A DNA stretch of 64,000 bases from HGM04593 sp045631905 (GTDB lineage: Bacteria; Bacteroidota; Bacteroidia; Bacteroidales; Bacteroidaceae), in assembly GCA_045631905.1 (NCBI GenBank), contig JAZQVO010000037.1, positions 37,367 through 101,366 on the forward strand. The letters are read 5' to 3'. Positions 7,163 through 17,750 of this stretch are shown one piece after another. The number at the start of each line of letters is the position of its first letter. Position 1 is the stretch's first letter. A program made the translations under genes and the position numbers. The notes below the pieces were generated by a model. The model worked only from the letters and a program-made list of their open reading frames with translations, did no database searches and had not been told where the DNA came from.

Positions 7163-10100
7163 ATGAAGAGCAAGAAGGTAACAAAAACGGTTCTGCGTGT
7201 GCTACTCGCAGTTATACTCGCCCCGATAATACTATTGTGGGTGGTTGTCGGCTTGCTATATATTCCACAAATACAGCAACTTGCAAAGGAGAGAGTTATA
7301 ACCCACCTGTCCCAACACAGCGACTTCGACCTATCGGTTGGCAACATAAATATCACTTTCCCTTTAAATATTAAAATAGAAGATTTCGCACTATCCAAAG
7401 AGAGCACGCTCGTAACAAGAGGCGAGAGGCTCTCCATAAGCCTGCAACCACTGTCGATACTCAAAGGAGAGATTGAGGCCAACTACATTCTGCTCGAGAA
7501 CACGACCTTCGACACGGGAACATTAATAGAGGGAACAAACATCGCCGGAGAGATAGGTGTTTTAAGGACTGTGGCAAGAGGAGCAGACCTTATAAACCAC
7601 ACCGTGGATATAAGACAAATTCACCTGTACAACGGCAACATAGCCATAAGTTCAAGAGAGGCCGAGGAGGAGAAAGAGAGCGTGTCGGCACCCTTCGACT
7701 GGACATTTGCTCTGCATAAAGGAAATTTCGAAAATTTCGCAATATCCTTTTGCATGCCCAAGGATACGATGCACATTACAGCCACAGCCGGGCAACTCAC
7801 GCTCAACGGAGCAACGGCCGATGTTGCAAACAATAGTTACAGCCTTAAAAACATTACCCTTACGAAGGGAGAAGCCACATACCGGCACGGAACACTCACA
7901 AGAGAAGAGGCTCCGTTGCAAAACATTGTTATAAAAGAGATTAACATCACAGGCAACAATATACTCTACTCCACCCGCTCGACACAAGCCGACATAAGCA
8001 AATTTATGTTTGAACAAGAGGGGGGTATAATACTAACCGAGGGAACATGCAGTATATGCTCGGATAGCACACACATAAACATAAAGCAGGTAAATTTACA
8101 AAGCTCAAACGGCTCGTTCATAGAGGGAAGCGCAAAACTGCCCCTCTCCCTGCTACACAACAGCCCCGACACCGGCATCACCACCTCCTTAAAAAGCTTT
8201 ATAGACAAGCGCGATGCAACAGCGTTCATCTCTCGTGAACAGCAACGCACACTGCGCACCCTCCCCGACTCCCTGCTGAAAACAAAAATACAGCTACACG
8301 GTACCACAAACCATTTAGTGCTCGACACAGCCTACATCTCCATACCCACAATAACAGAGATAACAGCAAGGGGTAGCTCAACAAACATCGACAACCCCAA
8401 AAAAAGGAAAGCCCAAATAGAGATAAACGGCTACATAAGCAACAAATTGATATCGCCAAGCGACACCGCCCTACAAAAAATAGAAATTAACGGTAACGGC
8501 AACATAAAAGAGAGCCTATGCTTTGCCGACATTAAAATAAAAAGCGACGGACAAATATCGTTGCTCGGGACCTATGAATCGGAGAAGAAAATATACGACA
8601 TATTATTAAAGAGCGACAAATTTAACCTTGCCCACACGCTCCCCGAAGTACCGCTGAACAACATCAGCATGAACATGACACTTTCGGGCATGGGCACCGA
8701 CATATTCGACAAAAACACATACTACCAATTAACAGCAAAGATTGACACACTTGTATATAACAACGGAGCAACGGGCAACATACACTTAAACGCCTGTCAG
8801 ATAGATTCAAAGGCAAACATAATACTGCATAGCAACAACGAGAAGAGCCTCCTGTCGCTCATCGCAAACTACGATATCGATGATACACACATTGCGGGTA
8901 ACGCACTCATAGACGTTGATAAACTGCAACTCGACAGCTTGGGAGCAAGCGAGCAACCGGCAAGTTGCGGTATGAAGATAAAGATAGAGGGGTACACCGA
9001 CCTGCAAGAGACACACCGCCTCGCACTCAACGCCGACGATATATTTATCAACACACAAGAAAGAGACTACAAACCGGCCCCTCTCTCGGTAGAGCTTGCC
9101 ACCGCACCCACCGCATCACATGCAAGGGCAAACAATGGCGACTTTAAATTTTCGGGCACCACCGACTGCGGTTACAAGCACCTGACATCACAAATAGAGA
9201 AGATAGCAGAGATGCTCAACAAAGCACGCACCTCGGAAAAATTAATCTATTACGCAACAGATTTTGAGCAACAGCTACCCGAATTTGAGCTTACGTTAGA
9301 GTGTGGAAGAGATAATATGCTCCACAACTTCGCAAGCATGAATGGTTTTGAATTTACATCTCTCGACCTGCGTTGCCAAACAGACACCGCAAAAAGAGTG
9401 CAAAGCCGGGGAGCGATATATAACCTGAGAACAGCCGATGTCAAGCTCGACACCATACGCTTATTCACAAAACAGGAGGGTGAAAACATTAAATATTTTG
9501 CAGGCGTACGTAGCAGTGCCACCACCGCCGAGAATAAAAAACAAAATTTCAACGCAACGCTGTACGGCAACCTCAACAGAGACACACTCGACACAAATAT
9601 AACCCTCACAGGTAACGATAAGGAGAACCGTTCGTACATAGGCTTCAACACCCTGCTGTGCCCCGAGGGGCTCGACATAAGCATCAAGCCCCAAGCAAAA
9701 GTATTCGGCAACGAAATAACCATAAACAGCGACAACTACATAAAGATAGGCAAAAACGAAAAGATTGAGGCAGGAGTGAAAGCCACCGACAACAATAATG
9801 CCGGCCTGCACTTTTACACCACCGACGACAGCCTGGCAACACAAGATATAAGCCTCGAAATTTTCAACATCGACCTTAAAACTTTGACCGAGAAGATGCC
9901 CTTTGCGCCCAACCTTGCAGGAACACTATACAGCGACATACACTACCGCAAAGAGGCGACCGACATGATGTTCAGCGGAGATATCCGATGCGACAGCCTT
10001 TCGTACGAAGGAAGCTATCTGGGTAACGAATATCTGGAAACCACATACCTGCCAAGAAAGAATATGAGCCACTACCTCTCACTCATGCTACACCACAACG

Positions 10101-11701
10101 ACGAAGAGGTTATAAACATAAGTGGCGACTATTACAACGACAACAATATCAAAAGCGAAGCAACCATCAACCGCCTGCCGTTAAAGCTGGCAAATGCGTT
10201 CATGCAGGGTAGCAACATGAATGTAGACGGGTACATCGATGGAGAGCTCTCGCTGGTCGGTCAGCTCACCACCCCTACATCAAACGGATACATAATATTC
10301 GATTCTGTAAGCATAGATGCTCCGTTGCTCGGTAGCAGGCTCCAACTGCACAAAGAGCGCGTGAACATCGAAGATAGCAAACTACTCTTCGACAAACTCA
10401 AAATTTATGCAAAAGGCAACACCCCGTTCCTTGTAAACGGCAATATAGATATAGCAAATATCGCAAACCCCGTGTTTAACCTAAGAATGCAGGCCAAAGA
10501 TTACGAGCTAATAAATGCACCACGTCAAAAAAACTCCATAATATACGGAAACCTCACGCTCGACATAAACTCGCTAATATCGGGGCCCCTGCAATCGCTC
10601 AGAATGTATGGAGCAGCCACAGTACTCGGCAAGAGCAATATAACTTATGTGATGCACGACAACGGCATCGCAACGAACAACGAACTCGACGGGCTTGTGG
10701 AGTTTGTAAATTTCAAAGATACCACCACTGTTGCTACCACCGAGGAGACACTCGATTTAGGCAATATAACCATGGCCATGACACTTAACATAGAGGAAGG
10801 TGCATGGATAAACGCCGACCTCGATGCAAACAGAAACAGCTACATAAACCTGCAAGGTGGCGGGCAGTTGAACCTGGGATACACCAACACAAACGGGCTC
10901 AGCCTGACAGGACGATATACCCTTAACAACGGCGAGATGAAGTACAGCCTGCCTATAATACCACTTAAAACATTTAGTATTATACCCGGCAGTTATGTAA
11001 ACTGGACAGGCGACATAATGAACCCCACACTCAACATAACCGCACTCGAAAGGGTTGTAGCCGCCGTATCCTTAGACGAGGGCAAGAGCCAACCGGTAGC
11101 ATTTGATGTGGGGTTGGTACTTAGCAACACGCTCGACAACATGGAGCTCGGCTTCACCCTCCGTGCACCCGAAAACGCCAACGTACAAGACGAGCTCGAC
11201 AGGCTCGATGCCGAGACACTCAACAAATATGCAGTAACCATGCTCATAACAGGTGCATACGTGGGAAGCAGCGGAGGATTAACCGTCTCCAACGCTCTTA
11301 CATCGTTCCTCGACGCAAAGATAAACGACCTTGCAGGAGATGCCATGAAAGATGTGAGCATAAACGTGGGAATAACCGATGTTGAAAACAAAGATACAGG
11401 CGGTTCGTACATGAATTATAGTTTCAGCTTTGCAAAACGGTTCTGGAACGACAGGCTCACCATAGTTATAGGAGGCGAGGTTAATAGCGGAGCACACCCC
11501 GAGGGTGAGCAAAGTTTCATAAACAACGTCTCGTTAGAGTGGCGCATAACACCCGAAGGCAACCGCTACCTGCGCCTCTTCTATGACAAAAATTACGAAT
11601 CGATACTCGAAGGCGAAATAACAGAAACAGGCATAGGATATGTATACAAGCGCAAGTTCAACAACCTTGGCGAGTTGCTATACATAAGACGAAAAGAGTA
11701 A
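7163..11701 (+). CDS. tamB: TamB-like translocation and assembly module protein
   Basis: The ATG at 7163 gives 1512 residues; an upstream TTG is only a frame extension. One N-terminal membrane anchor (about residues 7-35) is followed by a very long, repetitive beta-rich region. The C-terminal roughly 350 residues have the TamB/DUF490 pattern (LGNITMAMTLNIEEGAW, GGQLNLGYTN, and an end similar to ITPEGNRYLRLFYDKNYE). Such proteins are inner-membrane-anchored, span the periplasm as a lipid-carrying beta-groove, and contact an Omp85 partner. The partner, the lipoprotein TamL, is encoded 30 nt downstream. A TAtTACTTTG sequence ends only 8 nt before the start, so the leader may be very short. The 1512-residue length is typical for Bacteroidota. 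Confidence 0.9.
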   Translation: MKSKKVTKTVLRVLLAVILAPIILLWVVVGLLYIPQIQQLAKERVITHLSQHSDFDLSVGNINITFPLNIKIEDFALSKESTLVTRGERLSISLQPLSILKGEIEANYILLENTTFDTGTLIEGTNIAGEIGVLRTVARGADLINHTVDIRQIHLYNGNIAISSREAEEEKESVSAPFDWTFALHKGNFENFAISFCMPKDTMHITATAGQLTLNGATADVANNSYSLKNITLTKGEATYRHGTLTREEAPLQNIVIKEINITGNNILYSTRSTQADISKFMFEQEGGIILTEGTCSICSDSTHINIKQVNLQSSNGSFIEGSAKLPLSLLHNSPDTGITTSLKSFIDKRDATAFISREQQRTLRTLPDSLLKTKIQLHGTTNHLVLDTAYISIPTITEITARGSSTNIDNPKKRKAQIEINGYISNKLISPSDTALQKIEINGNGNIKESLCFADIKIKSDGQISLLGTYESEKKIYDILLKSDKFNLAHTLPEVPLNNISMNMTLSGMGTDIFDKNTYYQLTAKIDTLVYNNGATGNIHLNACQIDSKANIILHSNNEKSLLSLIANYDIDDTHIAGNALIDVDKLQLDSLGASEQPASCGMKIKIEGYTDLQETHRLALNADDIFINTQERDYKPAPLSVELATAPTASHARANNGDFKFSGTTDCGYKHLTSQIEKIAEMLNKARTSEKLIYYATDFEQQLPEFELTLECGRDNMLHNFASMNGFEFTSLDLRCQTDTAKRVQSRGAIYNLRTADVKLDTIRLFTKQEGENIKYFAGVRSSATTAENKKQNFNATLYGNLNRDTLDTNITLTGNDKENRSYIGFNTLLCPEGLDISIKPQAKVFGNEITINSDNYIKIGKNEKIEAGVKATDNNNAGLHFYTTDDSLATQDISLEIFNIDLKTLTEKMPFAPNLAGTLYSDIHYRKEATDMMFSGDIRCDSLSYEGSYLGNEYLETTYLPRKNMSHYLSLMLHHNDEEVINISGDYYNDNNIKSEATINRLPLKLANAFMQGSNMNVDGYIDGELSLVGQLTTPTSNGYIIFDSVSIDAPLLGSRLQLHKERVNIEDSKLLFDKLKIYAKGNTPFLVNGNIDIANIANPVFNLRMQAKDYELINAPRQKNSIIYGNLTLDINSLISGPLQSLRMYGAATVLGKSNITYVMHDNGIATNNELDGLVEFVNFKDTTTVATTEETLDLGNITMAMTLNIEEGAWINADLDANRNSYINLQGGGQLNLGYTNTNGLSLTGRYTLNNGEMKYSLPIIPLKTFSIIPGSYVNWTGDIMNPTLNITALERVVAAVSLDEGKSQPVAFDVGLVLSNTLDNMELGFTLRAPENANVQDELDRLDAETLNKYAVTMLITGAYVGSSGGLTVSNALTSFLDAKINDLAGDAMKDVSINVGITDVENKDTGGSYMNYSFSFAKRFWNDRLTIVIGGEVNSGAHPEGEQSFINNVSLEWRITPEGNRYLRLFYDKNYESILEGEITETGIGYVYKRKFNNLGELLYIRRKE

Positions 11702-11731
11702 AGATAACCTGCACACAAAAAGATTAACAGA

Positions 11732-14041
11732 ATGAAGAAAAGCATCATATATCTCATAATTGCAGTCGTGTCTGCCTCATGCTCCACCACACGATACATC
11801 GAAGATGGCGAACAGCTCTACACCGGAATAAAAAAGATAGAGATAACAGGCGAGAAGGAGTTTGCATCGTCGCCCACCGGACAGCAAGCGATAGAGGAGA
11901 TAATATCGGCACTCGACTGCCCGCCAAACGGCTCGATAGCCGGCAGTTCAACACACAAGTGGTTCCCGTTCGGGCTGTGGTGGTACAATGCCATGTACAA
12001 CAAAAAAAGCAAAGCAGGACGCTGGCTGTTCGACACCTTCGGGCGAGCCCCGGTGCTCATCTCGACAGTAAACCCGCGTCTGCGCACACAGGTAGCCGAC
12101 AACATACTCGACTACTATGGCTATTTTAACGGAAAGGTGACAGAAGAGACTGTTACCGACAAGAGAAACCCCAAAAAAGCAAAAATAATATACCGCATAA
12201 CACTGCACGAGCCCTACCGATACGACAGCATAGAATATCGCGGGTTCAAAGGCGGTGCCGACAGCCTTATACACGCAACGAAGAACCAATCTTTCGTGAA
12301 AAAGGGCGAACAATTCAGTGCCGACAACCTCGAGAAAGAGAGGGAGAGAATAAACAAACTGTTCAGGAACAACGGTTATTACTATTATCAACCCTCGTTC
12401 ACCAAAATATTTGCCGACACAATAAACAACCCCGGGCATGTATCGTTGCGCATAGAACCCAGCAAAGGCCTGCCAGCCGAGGTTGAACAGCCATACAAGA
12501 TAGGCAAACTGAATATTCAGGTCTCGAAAAACAGCACCACAGCAAAGGGAGAGGGATACGACACGCTCAAATGGCGAGATATTACCTACATATATAAAGG
12601 AAAAAAACAACCCGTACGTGCAGGAACCATGGTGCGCAATATATTTTTGCGCCCGGGCGACACCTTTTCACAGGAGCTACAACAGAGGTCGTTGCAACAA
12701 CTGAACATGATGAATATCTTTGGAAGCACAAACTTCAACTACACTCGACGTGGCGAGAGCGACACACTCGACCTCAATGTAACAGCACAGCTCGACAAGC
12801 CATACGATCTCACCTTTGAACTTAACGTCACATCGAAAAGCAACAGCCAGATAGGCCCCGGTAGCAAAATAAGCCTCTCGAGAAAAAACCTCTTTCGAGG
12901 AGGTGAGACACTTACTTTGAGCCTGAAAGGCTCGTATGAATGGCAAACAGACGACAACACCATAAACGACAAAGACCTTATAAACTCGTGGGAGATGGGA
13001 GCCGACCTCTCGCTCACCTGGCCACGCCTTTTCTTCCCCCTTGTACAGCGTCGATACCTGCGAGTACCCTCATCGACATCTTTAAGGATATATGCCGACA
13101 GGTTAAACCGTTCGGGCCTCTTCCGCATGGTGCATGTGGGAGGAGAAGCCACATACAAAATATTTACAAAAAGCACCACAACACACACGATAACCCCCTT
13201 GCGCCTCACATTCGACATGTTGCGCAACACATCGGCAACATTCGATGCCATAGTAGCCGAGAACCGCGCCTTACAGCACAGCTTCCGCGACCAATTTATA
13301 CCAGCCGTGCAATACACCTTTACATACGATAACACAAACACAAGGCACCGCAACAAGAGTTATTTCGAAGGGTCGGTCACCACGGCAGGCAACATCACCT
13401 CGCTCGCTTTGTGTGCAACGGGTAAAAAATGGAGCGAGAAAAACAAAGAGCTCTTCGACAACCCCTACGCGCAATTTGTGAAAGCAACAGCCGAGCTAAG
13501 GCAATTATACAGAATAAGTTCAAACAAATATATTGCCACACGCATAATGCTTGGCATTATCCACAGCTACGGCAACGCCGAGTATGCACCATACAGCGAG
13601 CAATTTTACATAGGTGGCGCAAACAGCCTGCGTGCATTCACGGTGCGCACCGTGGGGCCCGGCAGTTACCACCCCTCGAAGGAGACACGCTACTCCTACC
13701 TCGACGAGACAGGAACACTCAAATTCGAGATGAACATAGAGTACCGTTTCAGGCTCTTTGCCGAGTTACATGGTGCCCTTTTTGCAGATGCCGGTAACAT
13801 CTGGCTCATGAAGAAAGACGAGAGCAGGCCGGGTGGAGAATTTAGAACAAGCAACTTCGCAAGAGATATTGCGCTGAACACAGGCTTCGGCGTGCGATAC
13901 GACCTTGAATTTCTTGTGCTCCGCCTCGACTTTGGCCTTGGCCTGCACGCCCCCTACAAGACCAACAAAAAGGGTTATTTCAACCTCAACCCCTTTGGGA
14001 ACGGTTTTGCATGGCATTTTGCGATAGGTTATCCGTTTTAG
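11732..14041 (+). CDS. tamL: TamL: lipoprotein of the BamA/TamA (Omp85) family
   Basis: The 769-residue product has a short signal peptide with lipobox SASC (Cys17), POTRA-like segments in the first half and an Omp85 barrel in the second. The barrel signature FYIGGANSLRAFTVRTVGPG (about residues 626-645) matches the conserved L6 region. The protein ends WHFAIGYPF, a terminal aromatic as in outer-membrane barrels. A lipidated TamA relative encoded with TamB is known in Bacteroidota (TamL of Flavobacterium johnsoniae). Together the pair should move lipid or outer-membrane proteins across the envelope. It follows tamB by 30 nt and ends at a strong bidirectional hairpin. Confidence 0.88.
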   Translation: MKKSIIYLIIAVVSASCSTTRYIEDGEQLYTGIKKIEITGEKEFASSPTGQQAIEEIISALDCPPNGSIAGSSTHKWFPFGLWWYNAMYNKKSKAGRWLFDTFGRAPVLISTVNPRLRTQVADNILDYYGYFNGKVTEETVTDKRNPKKAKIIYRITLHEPYRYDSIEYRGFKGGADSLIHATKNQSFVKKGEQFSADNLEKERERINKLFRNNGYYYYQPSFTKIFADTINNPGHVSLRIEPSKGLPAEVEQPYKIGKLNIQVSKNSTTAKGEGYDTLKWRDITYIYKGKKQPVRAGTMVRNIFLRPGDTFSQELQQRSLQQLNMMNIFGSTNFNYTRRGESDTLDLNVTAQLDKPYDLTFELNVTSKSNSQIGPGSKISLSRKNLFRGGETLTLSLKGSYEWQTDDNTINDKDLINSWEMGADLSLTWPRLFFPLVQRRYLRVPSSTSLRIYADRLNRSGLFRMVHVGGEATYKIFTKSTTTHTITPLRLTFDMLRNTSATFDAIVAENRALQHSFRDQFIPAVQYTFTYDNTNTRHRNKSYFEGSVTTAGNITSLALCATGKKWSEKNKELFDNPYAQFVKATAELRQLYRISSNKYIATRIMLGIIHSYGNAEYAPYSEQFYIGGANSLRAFTVRTVGPGSYHPSKETRYSYLDETGTLKFEMNIEYRFRLFAELHGALFADAGNIWLMKKDESRPGGEFRTSNFARDIALNTGFGVRYDLEFLVLRLDFGLGLHAPYKTNKKGYFNLNPFGNGFAWHFAIGYPF

Positions 14042-14091
14042 TCTTTATCTCCTCGGCCTCTTTATCTTATTTTTACATAATTACATCTAAA

Positions 14092-14131
14092 CAACGAAAA
14101 AGGCCCTTGCTAACAAGGGCCTTTTTCGTTG
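14092..14131. terminator. Bidirectional terminator between tamL and tRNA-Gln
   Basis: An 18-bp perfect stem (arms 14092-14109 and 14114-14131, 4-nt loop) has a GC core (GGCCCTTG) and A5/T5 tracts within the arms. It can end transcription of tamL (+) and of tRNA-Gln (-). Confidence 0.9.
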
Positions 14132-14202
14132 TTGGGCTACCCGGACTCGAACCAGGAAAGGCAGGACCAGAATCTGCAGTGTTACCATTACACCATAGCC
14201 CA
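14132..14202 (-). tRNA. tRNA-Gln(CUG)
   Basis: The 71-nt minus-strand sequence folds as a cloverleaf with acceptor TGGGCTA/TAGCCCA (U1-A72, as usual in tRNA-Gln) and discriminator A. The anticodon loop is TTCTGGT (anticodon CUG), and the T-loop is standard (GGTTCGAGTCC). CCA is not encoded. A -7 element (TATCTTTG, 14226-14219) lies 17 nt upstream; the -33 element is poor. Confidence 0.92.
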
Positions 14203-14484
14203 ATTCTCAAATGCGATGCAAAGATACAAAAAATATCTTTAAAAAAAACATTTTCCTCTTTTTTTTGCACAAAAACTACATTTTTTTAGAGCTCTTGCTA
14301 TGTTTTAGGGTAAAAAGAGCCTATCTTTGTGCTTAAAGATAAAAATATAGTACGAATTTTAATGCGAAAGGTTAAGTAACAGGTGTAGCATGTATATTAA
14401 CAAAAAGTGTGACATTTTGGCATACAAAACAAAAACCACACGCTTGGCACGCTGTTTGTACCTTATATTATAAAAAAACGAACC

Positions 14485-14853
14485 ATGCAGAACAATACAG
14501 AAGACAAAAAACTGATAGACCAGATAGTAGAGGCTATACAAGAGAAAAAAGGAAAAGGAGTAACCATAGTAGACATGCTCAATTTAGGAAACAGCATTTG
14601 CGACTATTTTGTTATATGCCAAGGAAACTCCCCCAACCAGGTTGCCGCCATCACCGACTCGGTTGAGGACATGGTGAGAACAGGTTGCAAGCGTAAACCT
14701 TATGCAATAGACGGCCTGCGCAATGCACAATGGGTTGCCATGGACTACGGCAATGTACTTGTACATGTGTTTCTCCCCGATGTACGTGCCTTTTACGACA
14801 TCGAGCACCTATGGGCCGATGCCAAAATTACAAATATACCAGACCTTGATTAA
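14485..14853 (+). CDS. rsfS: Ribosomal silencing factor RsfS (Iojap family)
   Basis: The 122-residue protein matches the RsfS/DUF143 family along its length: the helix IVEAIQEKKGKGVTIVDM, the strand CDYFVICQGNS and the conserved W(V)AMDYGNVLVHVF near residues 90-103. RsfS binds ribosomal protein L14 and blocks subunit joining when nutrients are scarce. A good -7 element (TATCTTTG, 14322-14329) lies about 155 nt upstream. The gene is 2 nt from ftsH and heads an rsfS-ftsH-cdsA operon, an order I recall as common in Bacteroidales. Confidence 0.93.
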   Translation: MQNNTEDKKLIDQIVEAIQEKKGKGVTIVDMLNLGNSICDYFVICQGNSPNQVAAITDSVEDMVRTGCKRKPYAIDGLRNAQWVAMDYGNVLVHVFLPDVRAFYDIEHLWADAKITNIPDLD

Positions 14854-14855
14854 AT

Positions 14856-16820
14856 ATGGCAGATAATAATAAAAAACCACAATTTAACTTTACATGGTTC
14901 TACATAATAGCCGTAGCCGTGTTGATATTCCTCTATGTGTTTGGAGGCGGAGGCTCCTCTCTTTCGAAAGAGGTTACAATGTCGGAGTTCACCGAATATA
15001 TAGAAAAAGGTTATGTATCGAGCATCACAGTGTACGACACCGACGATGTAGAGGCTATGATTATCCCCGACTCGGCCAAAAACATCTTCAAAGGCAAAGT
15101 AGACAAGATTGGCAAAGAGCCCATGGTTCTTTCACGAATAGGCTCAAAAGAGAACTTCGAGAATTTCATTAAAGAACAAAAAGCCGAGGGACACTTTACC
15201 GGCACCCTGCAATATGACAAAAAGCCCGACTACTGGGGAGGGCTTTTGTGGAACGTGTTTCCTATAATTTTATTCATAGGTATATGGATGTTCATCATGC
15301 GTCGCATGAGCGGTGGCGGTGGCGGGCAAGGAGGCGTGTTCAACGTCGGCAAGTCGCAAGCCAAGCTATTTGAAAAGGGCAAAGGCGACCGTATAACATT
15401 CAAAGATGTTGCCGGGCAAGAGGGTGCCAAACAAGAGGTTCAAGAGATTGTAGACTTCTTGAAAAACCCCGGCAAGTACACCGAGCTTGGTGGCAAGATA
15501 CCCAAAGGAGCACTGCTGGTAGGCCCTCCGGGAACAGGTAAGACACTGCTCGCAAAGGCCGTTGCAGGCGAGGCCGAGGTGCCCTTCTTCTCGCTTTCGG
15601 GCTCCGACTTTGTTGAGATGTTCGTGGGCGTGGGCGCATCACGCGTACGCGACCTCTTCCGCCAAGCCAAGGAAAAAGCACCATGCATTGTTTTCATCGA
15701 CGAGATAGATGCAGTGGGACGCGCACGAGGCAAGAGCCCTTCGATGAGCGGTAACGACGAGCGCGAAAGCACTCTCAACCAACTGCTTACAGAGATGGAC
15801 GGTTTCGGCACCAATAGCGGAATAATAATTATGGCGGCAACAAACCGTGCCGACATTCTCGACAAAGCCCTGTTGCGAGCCGGACGTTTCGACCGACAGA
15901 TACATGTAGACCTGCCCGACCTCAACGAGCGTAAAGCAATCTTTGGCGTGCATCTGCGCCCGTTGAAGCTGGACCCCTCGGTAGATGTTGATATTCTTGC
16001 TCGCCAGACACCCGGTTTCTCGGGTGCCGACATTGCCAACGTGTGCAACGAAGCGGCACTTATAGCAGCCCGCAACAGCAAGCGCGCCGTGGACAAGCAA
16101 GATTTCCTCGATGCGGTAGACCGCATAATAGGCGGTTTGGAGAAAAAGACCAAAGTGATGACCGACAAGGAAAAAGAGACGATAGCCATACACGAAGCCG
16201 GCCACGCAACCTTGTCGTGGTTCCTCGAGCATGCCAACCCCTTGATAAAAGTAACCATAGTTCCCCGCGGACGCGCCTTGGGTGCGGCATGGTACATGCC
16301 CGAGGAGCGACAGATAACCACAAAGGAGCAGATGCTCGACGAGATGTGCGCAATACTCGGCGGACGAGCCGCCGAAGAGTTGTTCACCGGCCACATATCC
16401 ACCGGTGCCATGAACGACCTTGAACGTGTCACCAAACAGGCTTATGGCATGATAGCATATGCAGGCATGAGCGACAGACTATCGAACCTCTGTTACTACA
16501 ACAACAGCGAGTACTCCTTCAACCGCCCATATAGCGAAAAAACAGCCGAGCTTATAGACAGCGAGGTGCACAAAATGATAAAAGAGCAATATGAGCGTGC
16601 AAAAGAGATACTCACCGAGCACAAAGAGGGGCATGCACAACTTGCCAAGCTATTAAAGGAAAAAGAGGTTATCTTTGCCGAAGATGTAGAAAACATATTC
16701 GGTAAAAGACCTTGGGCCTCTCGTAGCGAAGAGATTATAGGCCAAGAGAGCACCCAAGAGAGCATACCCGAGGAGACAGACAACACAGAACAAACCACAA
16801 ATACCAATAACAATGAATAA
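14856..16820 (+). CDS. ftsH: ATP-dependent zinc metalloprotease FtsH
   Basis: The 654-residue protein has two membrane segments (about 11-30 and 124-143) flanking a periplasmic domain. The AAA+ domain has Walker A GPPGTGKT at 223-230, a Walker B (IVFIDEIDAVG), the SRH arginines, and then the peptidase motif HEAGH at 446-450. This is a complete membrane-bound hexameric protease that degrades misfolded membrane proteins and regulatory substrates. The C-terminal 30 residues are acidic and Gln/Thr/Asn rich. It overlaps cdsA by 8 nt. Confidence 0.97.
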   Translation: MADNNKKPQFNFTWFYIIAVAVLIFLYVFGGGGSSLSKEVTMSEFTEYIEKGYVSSITVYDTDDVEAMIIPDSAKNIFKGKVDKIGKEPMVLSRIGSKENFENFIKEQKAEGHFTGTLQYDKKPDYWGGLLWNVFPIILFIGIWMFIMRRMSGGGGGQGGVFNVGKSQAKLFEKGKGDRITFKDVAGQEGAKQEVQEIVDFLKNPGKYTELGGKIPKGALLVGPPGTGKTLLAKAVAGEAEVPFFSLSGSDFVEMFVGVGASRVRDLFRQAKEKAPCIVFIDEIDAVGRARGKSPSMSGNDERESTLNQLLTEMDGFGTNSGIIIMAATNRADILDKALLRAGRFDRQIHVDLPDLNERKAIFGVHLRPLKLDPSVDVDILARQTPGFSGADIANVCNEAALIAARNSKRAVDKQDFLDAVDRIIGGLEKKTKVMTDKEKETIAIHEAGHATLSWFLEHANPLIKVTIVPRGRALGAAWYMPEERQITTKEQMLDEMCAILGGRAAEELFTGHISTGAMNDLERVTKQAYGMIAYAGMSDRLSNLCYYNNSEYSFNRPYSEKTAELIDSEVHKMIKEQYERAKEILTEHKEGHAQLAKLLKEKEVIFAEDVENIFGKRPWASRSEEIIGQESTQESIPEETDNTEQTTNTNNNE

Positions 16821-17646
16821 ACTACTTGTACGAGTTATCACCGGAGCACTTTTCGGAATAATTCTTTTGAGCGCCATACTTTACGGGCACACCTCATTCG
16901 GAGCATTGTTTACAATAGTTACAATGTTGTCTGTCAATGAATTTTGCAACCTTATACACGAATACAAGAAGACCACATTCAGCACCATCATCGCTGTGCT
17001 GGGCGGTGGCTACCTCTTCTTCGCGCTATACGGCAAAACCCACTTGGGAATAACAAACACCACATTGCTGTTTGCCCCCTATGCCTTCTTGCTCGCCTAC
17101 ACATTTATTCGCGAGCTATACAGCAAAGAGAACAACTCGCTCGACAACTTTGCCTATTTTGCCCTCTCTCAAATATATGCGGCGCTCCCCTTTGCGCTCT
17201 TGAACATACTATCGACCGTGGGCGCAACAGGCAGTACATATAATTATGCTCTCCCCTTGTCGATATTCATATTTATATGGTGCAACGACACAGGAGCCTT
17301 CTTTGCAGGTAGCACCATGGGCCGACACAAAATGTGGGAGCGCATATCGCCCAAAAAAACATGGGAAGGCTTTGCCGGCGGAACCATCGCGGCACTCATC
17401 GCCGCCTACGTGCTGTCGCTTTTCTTCACACAACTTGCGTTGTGGCAATGGCTTGGCATGGCAATAGTTGTGGTTGCAGGTAGCACATACGGCGACCTCA
17501 TCGAGTCGCGCATGAAACGCGAGATGAACATAAAAGACTCGGGTAACATTCTCCCCGGTCATGGAGGCATTCTCGACCGCTTCGATAGCACTATTCTTGC
17601 TACACCGCTTGCCATGGTGTACCTTGCGCTTATCGGCATATTATAA
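16813..17646 (+). CDS. cdsA: Phosphatidate cytidylyltransferase
   Basis: The 277-residue polytopic membrane protein carries the CdsA signature near the C-terminus (KDSGNILPGHGGILDRFDS). It makes CDP-diacylglycerol from phosphatidic acid and CTP, the branch point for bacterial phospholipids, including those used by cardiolipin synthase further along. It overlaps the end of ftsH by 8 nt, which suggests translational coupling, and ends just before a strong bidirectional hairpin. Confidence 0.95.
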   Translation: MNKLLVRVITGALFGIILLSAILYGHTSFGALFTIVTMLSVNEFCNLIHEYKKTTFSTIIAVLGGGYLFFALYGKTHLGITNTTLLFAPYAFLLAYTFIRELYSKENNSLDNFAYFALSQIYAALPFALLNILSTVGATGSTYNYALPLSIFIFIWCNDTGAFFAGSTMGRHKMWERISPKKTWEGFAGGTIAALIAAYVLSLFFTQLALWQWLGMAIVVVAGSTYGDLIESRMKREMNIKDSGNILPGHGGILDRFDSTILATPLAMVYLALIGIL

Positions 17647-17663
17647 AAAAGAGAGATACACTA

Positions 17664-17705
17664 TATAAAAAATATGGCGACTAATCAGTCGCCATATTTT
17701 TTATA
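17664..17705. terminator. Bidirectional terminator between cdsA and lpxB
   Basis: A 19-bp perfect inverted repeat with a 4-nt loop (core TATGGCGACT/AGTCGCCATA) is flanked inside the arms by A6 and T6. It suits both converging genes. Confidence 0.9.
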
Positions 17706-17750
17706 CCCCGCAAGCTGTTACCTGTTGTCGCCCACGAAGTTAATCTACTT

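Noticed and set aside
15440..16435. 331-codon antisense frame over ftsH
   Set aside because: Shadow of the ftsH coding sequence; no domain, and ftsH is intact.
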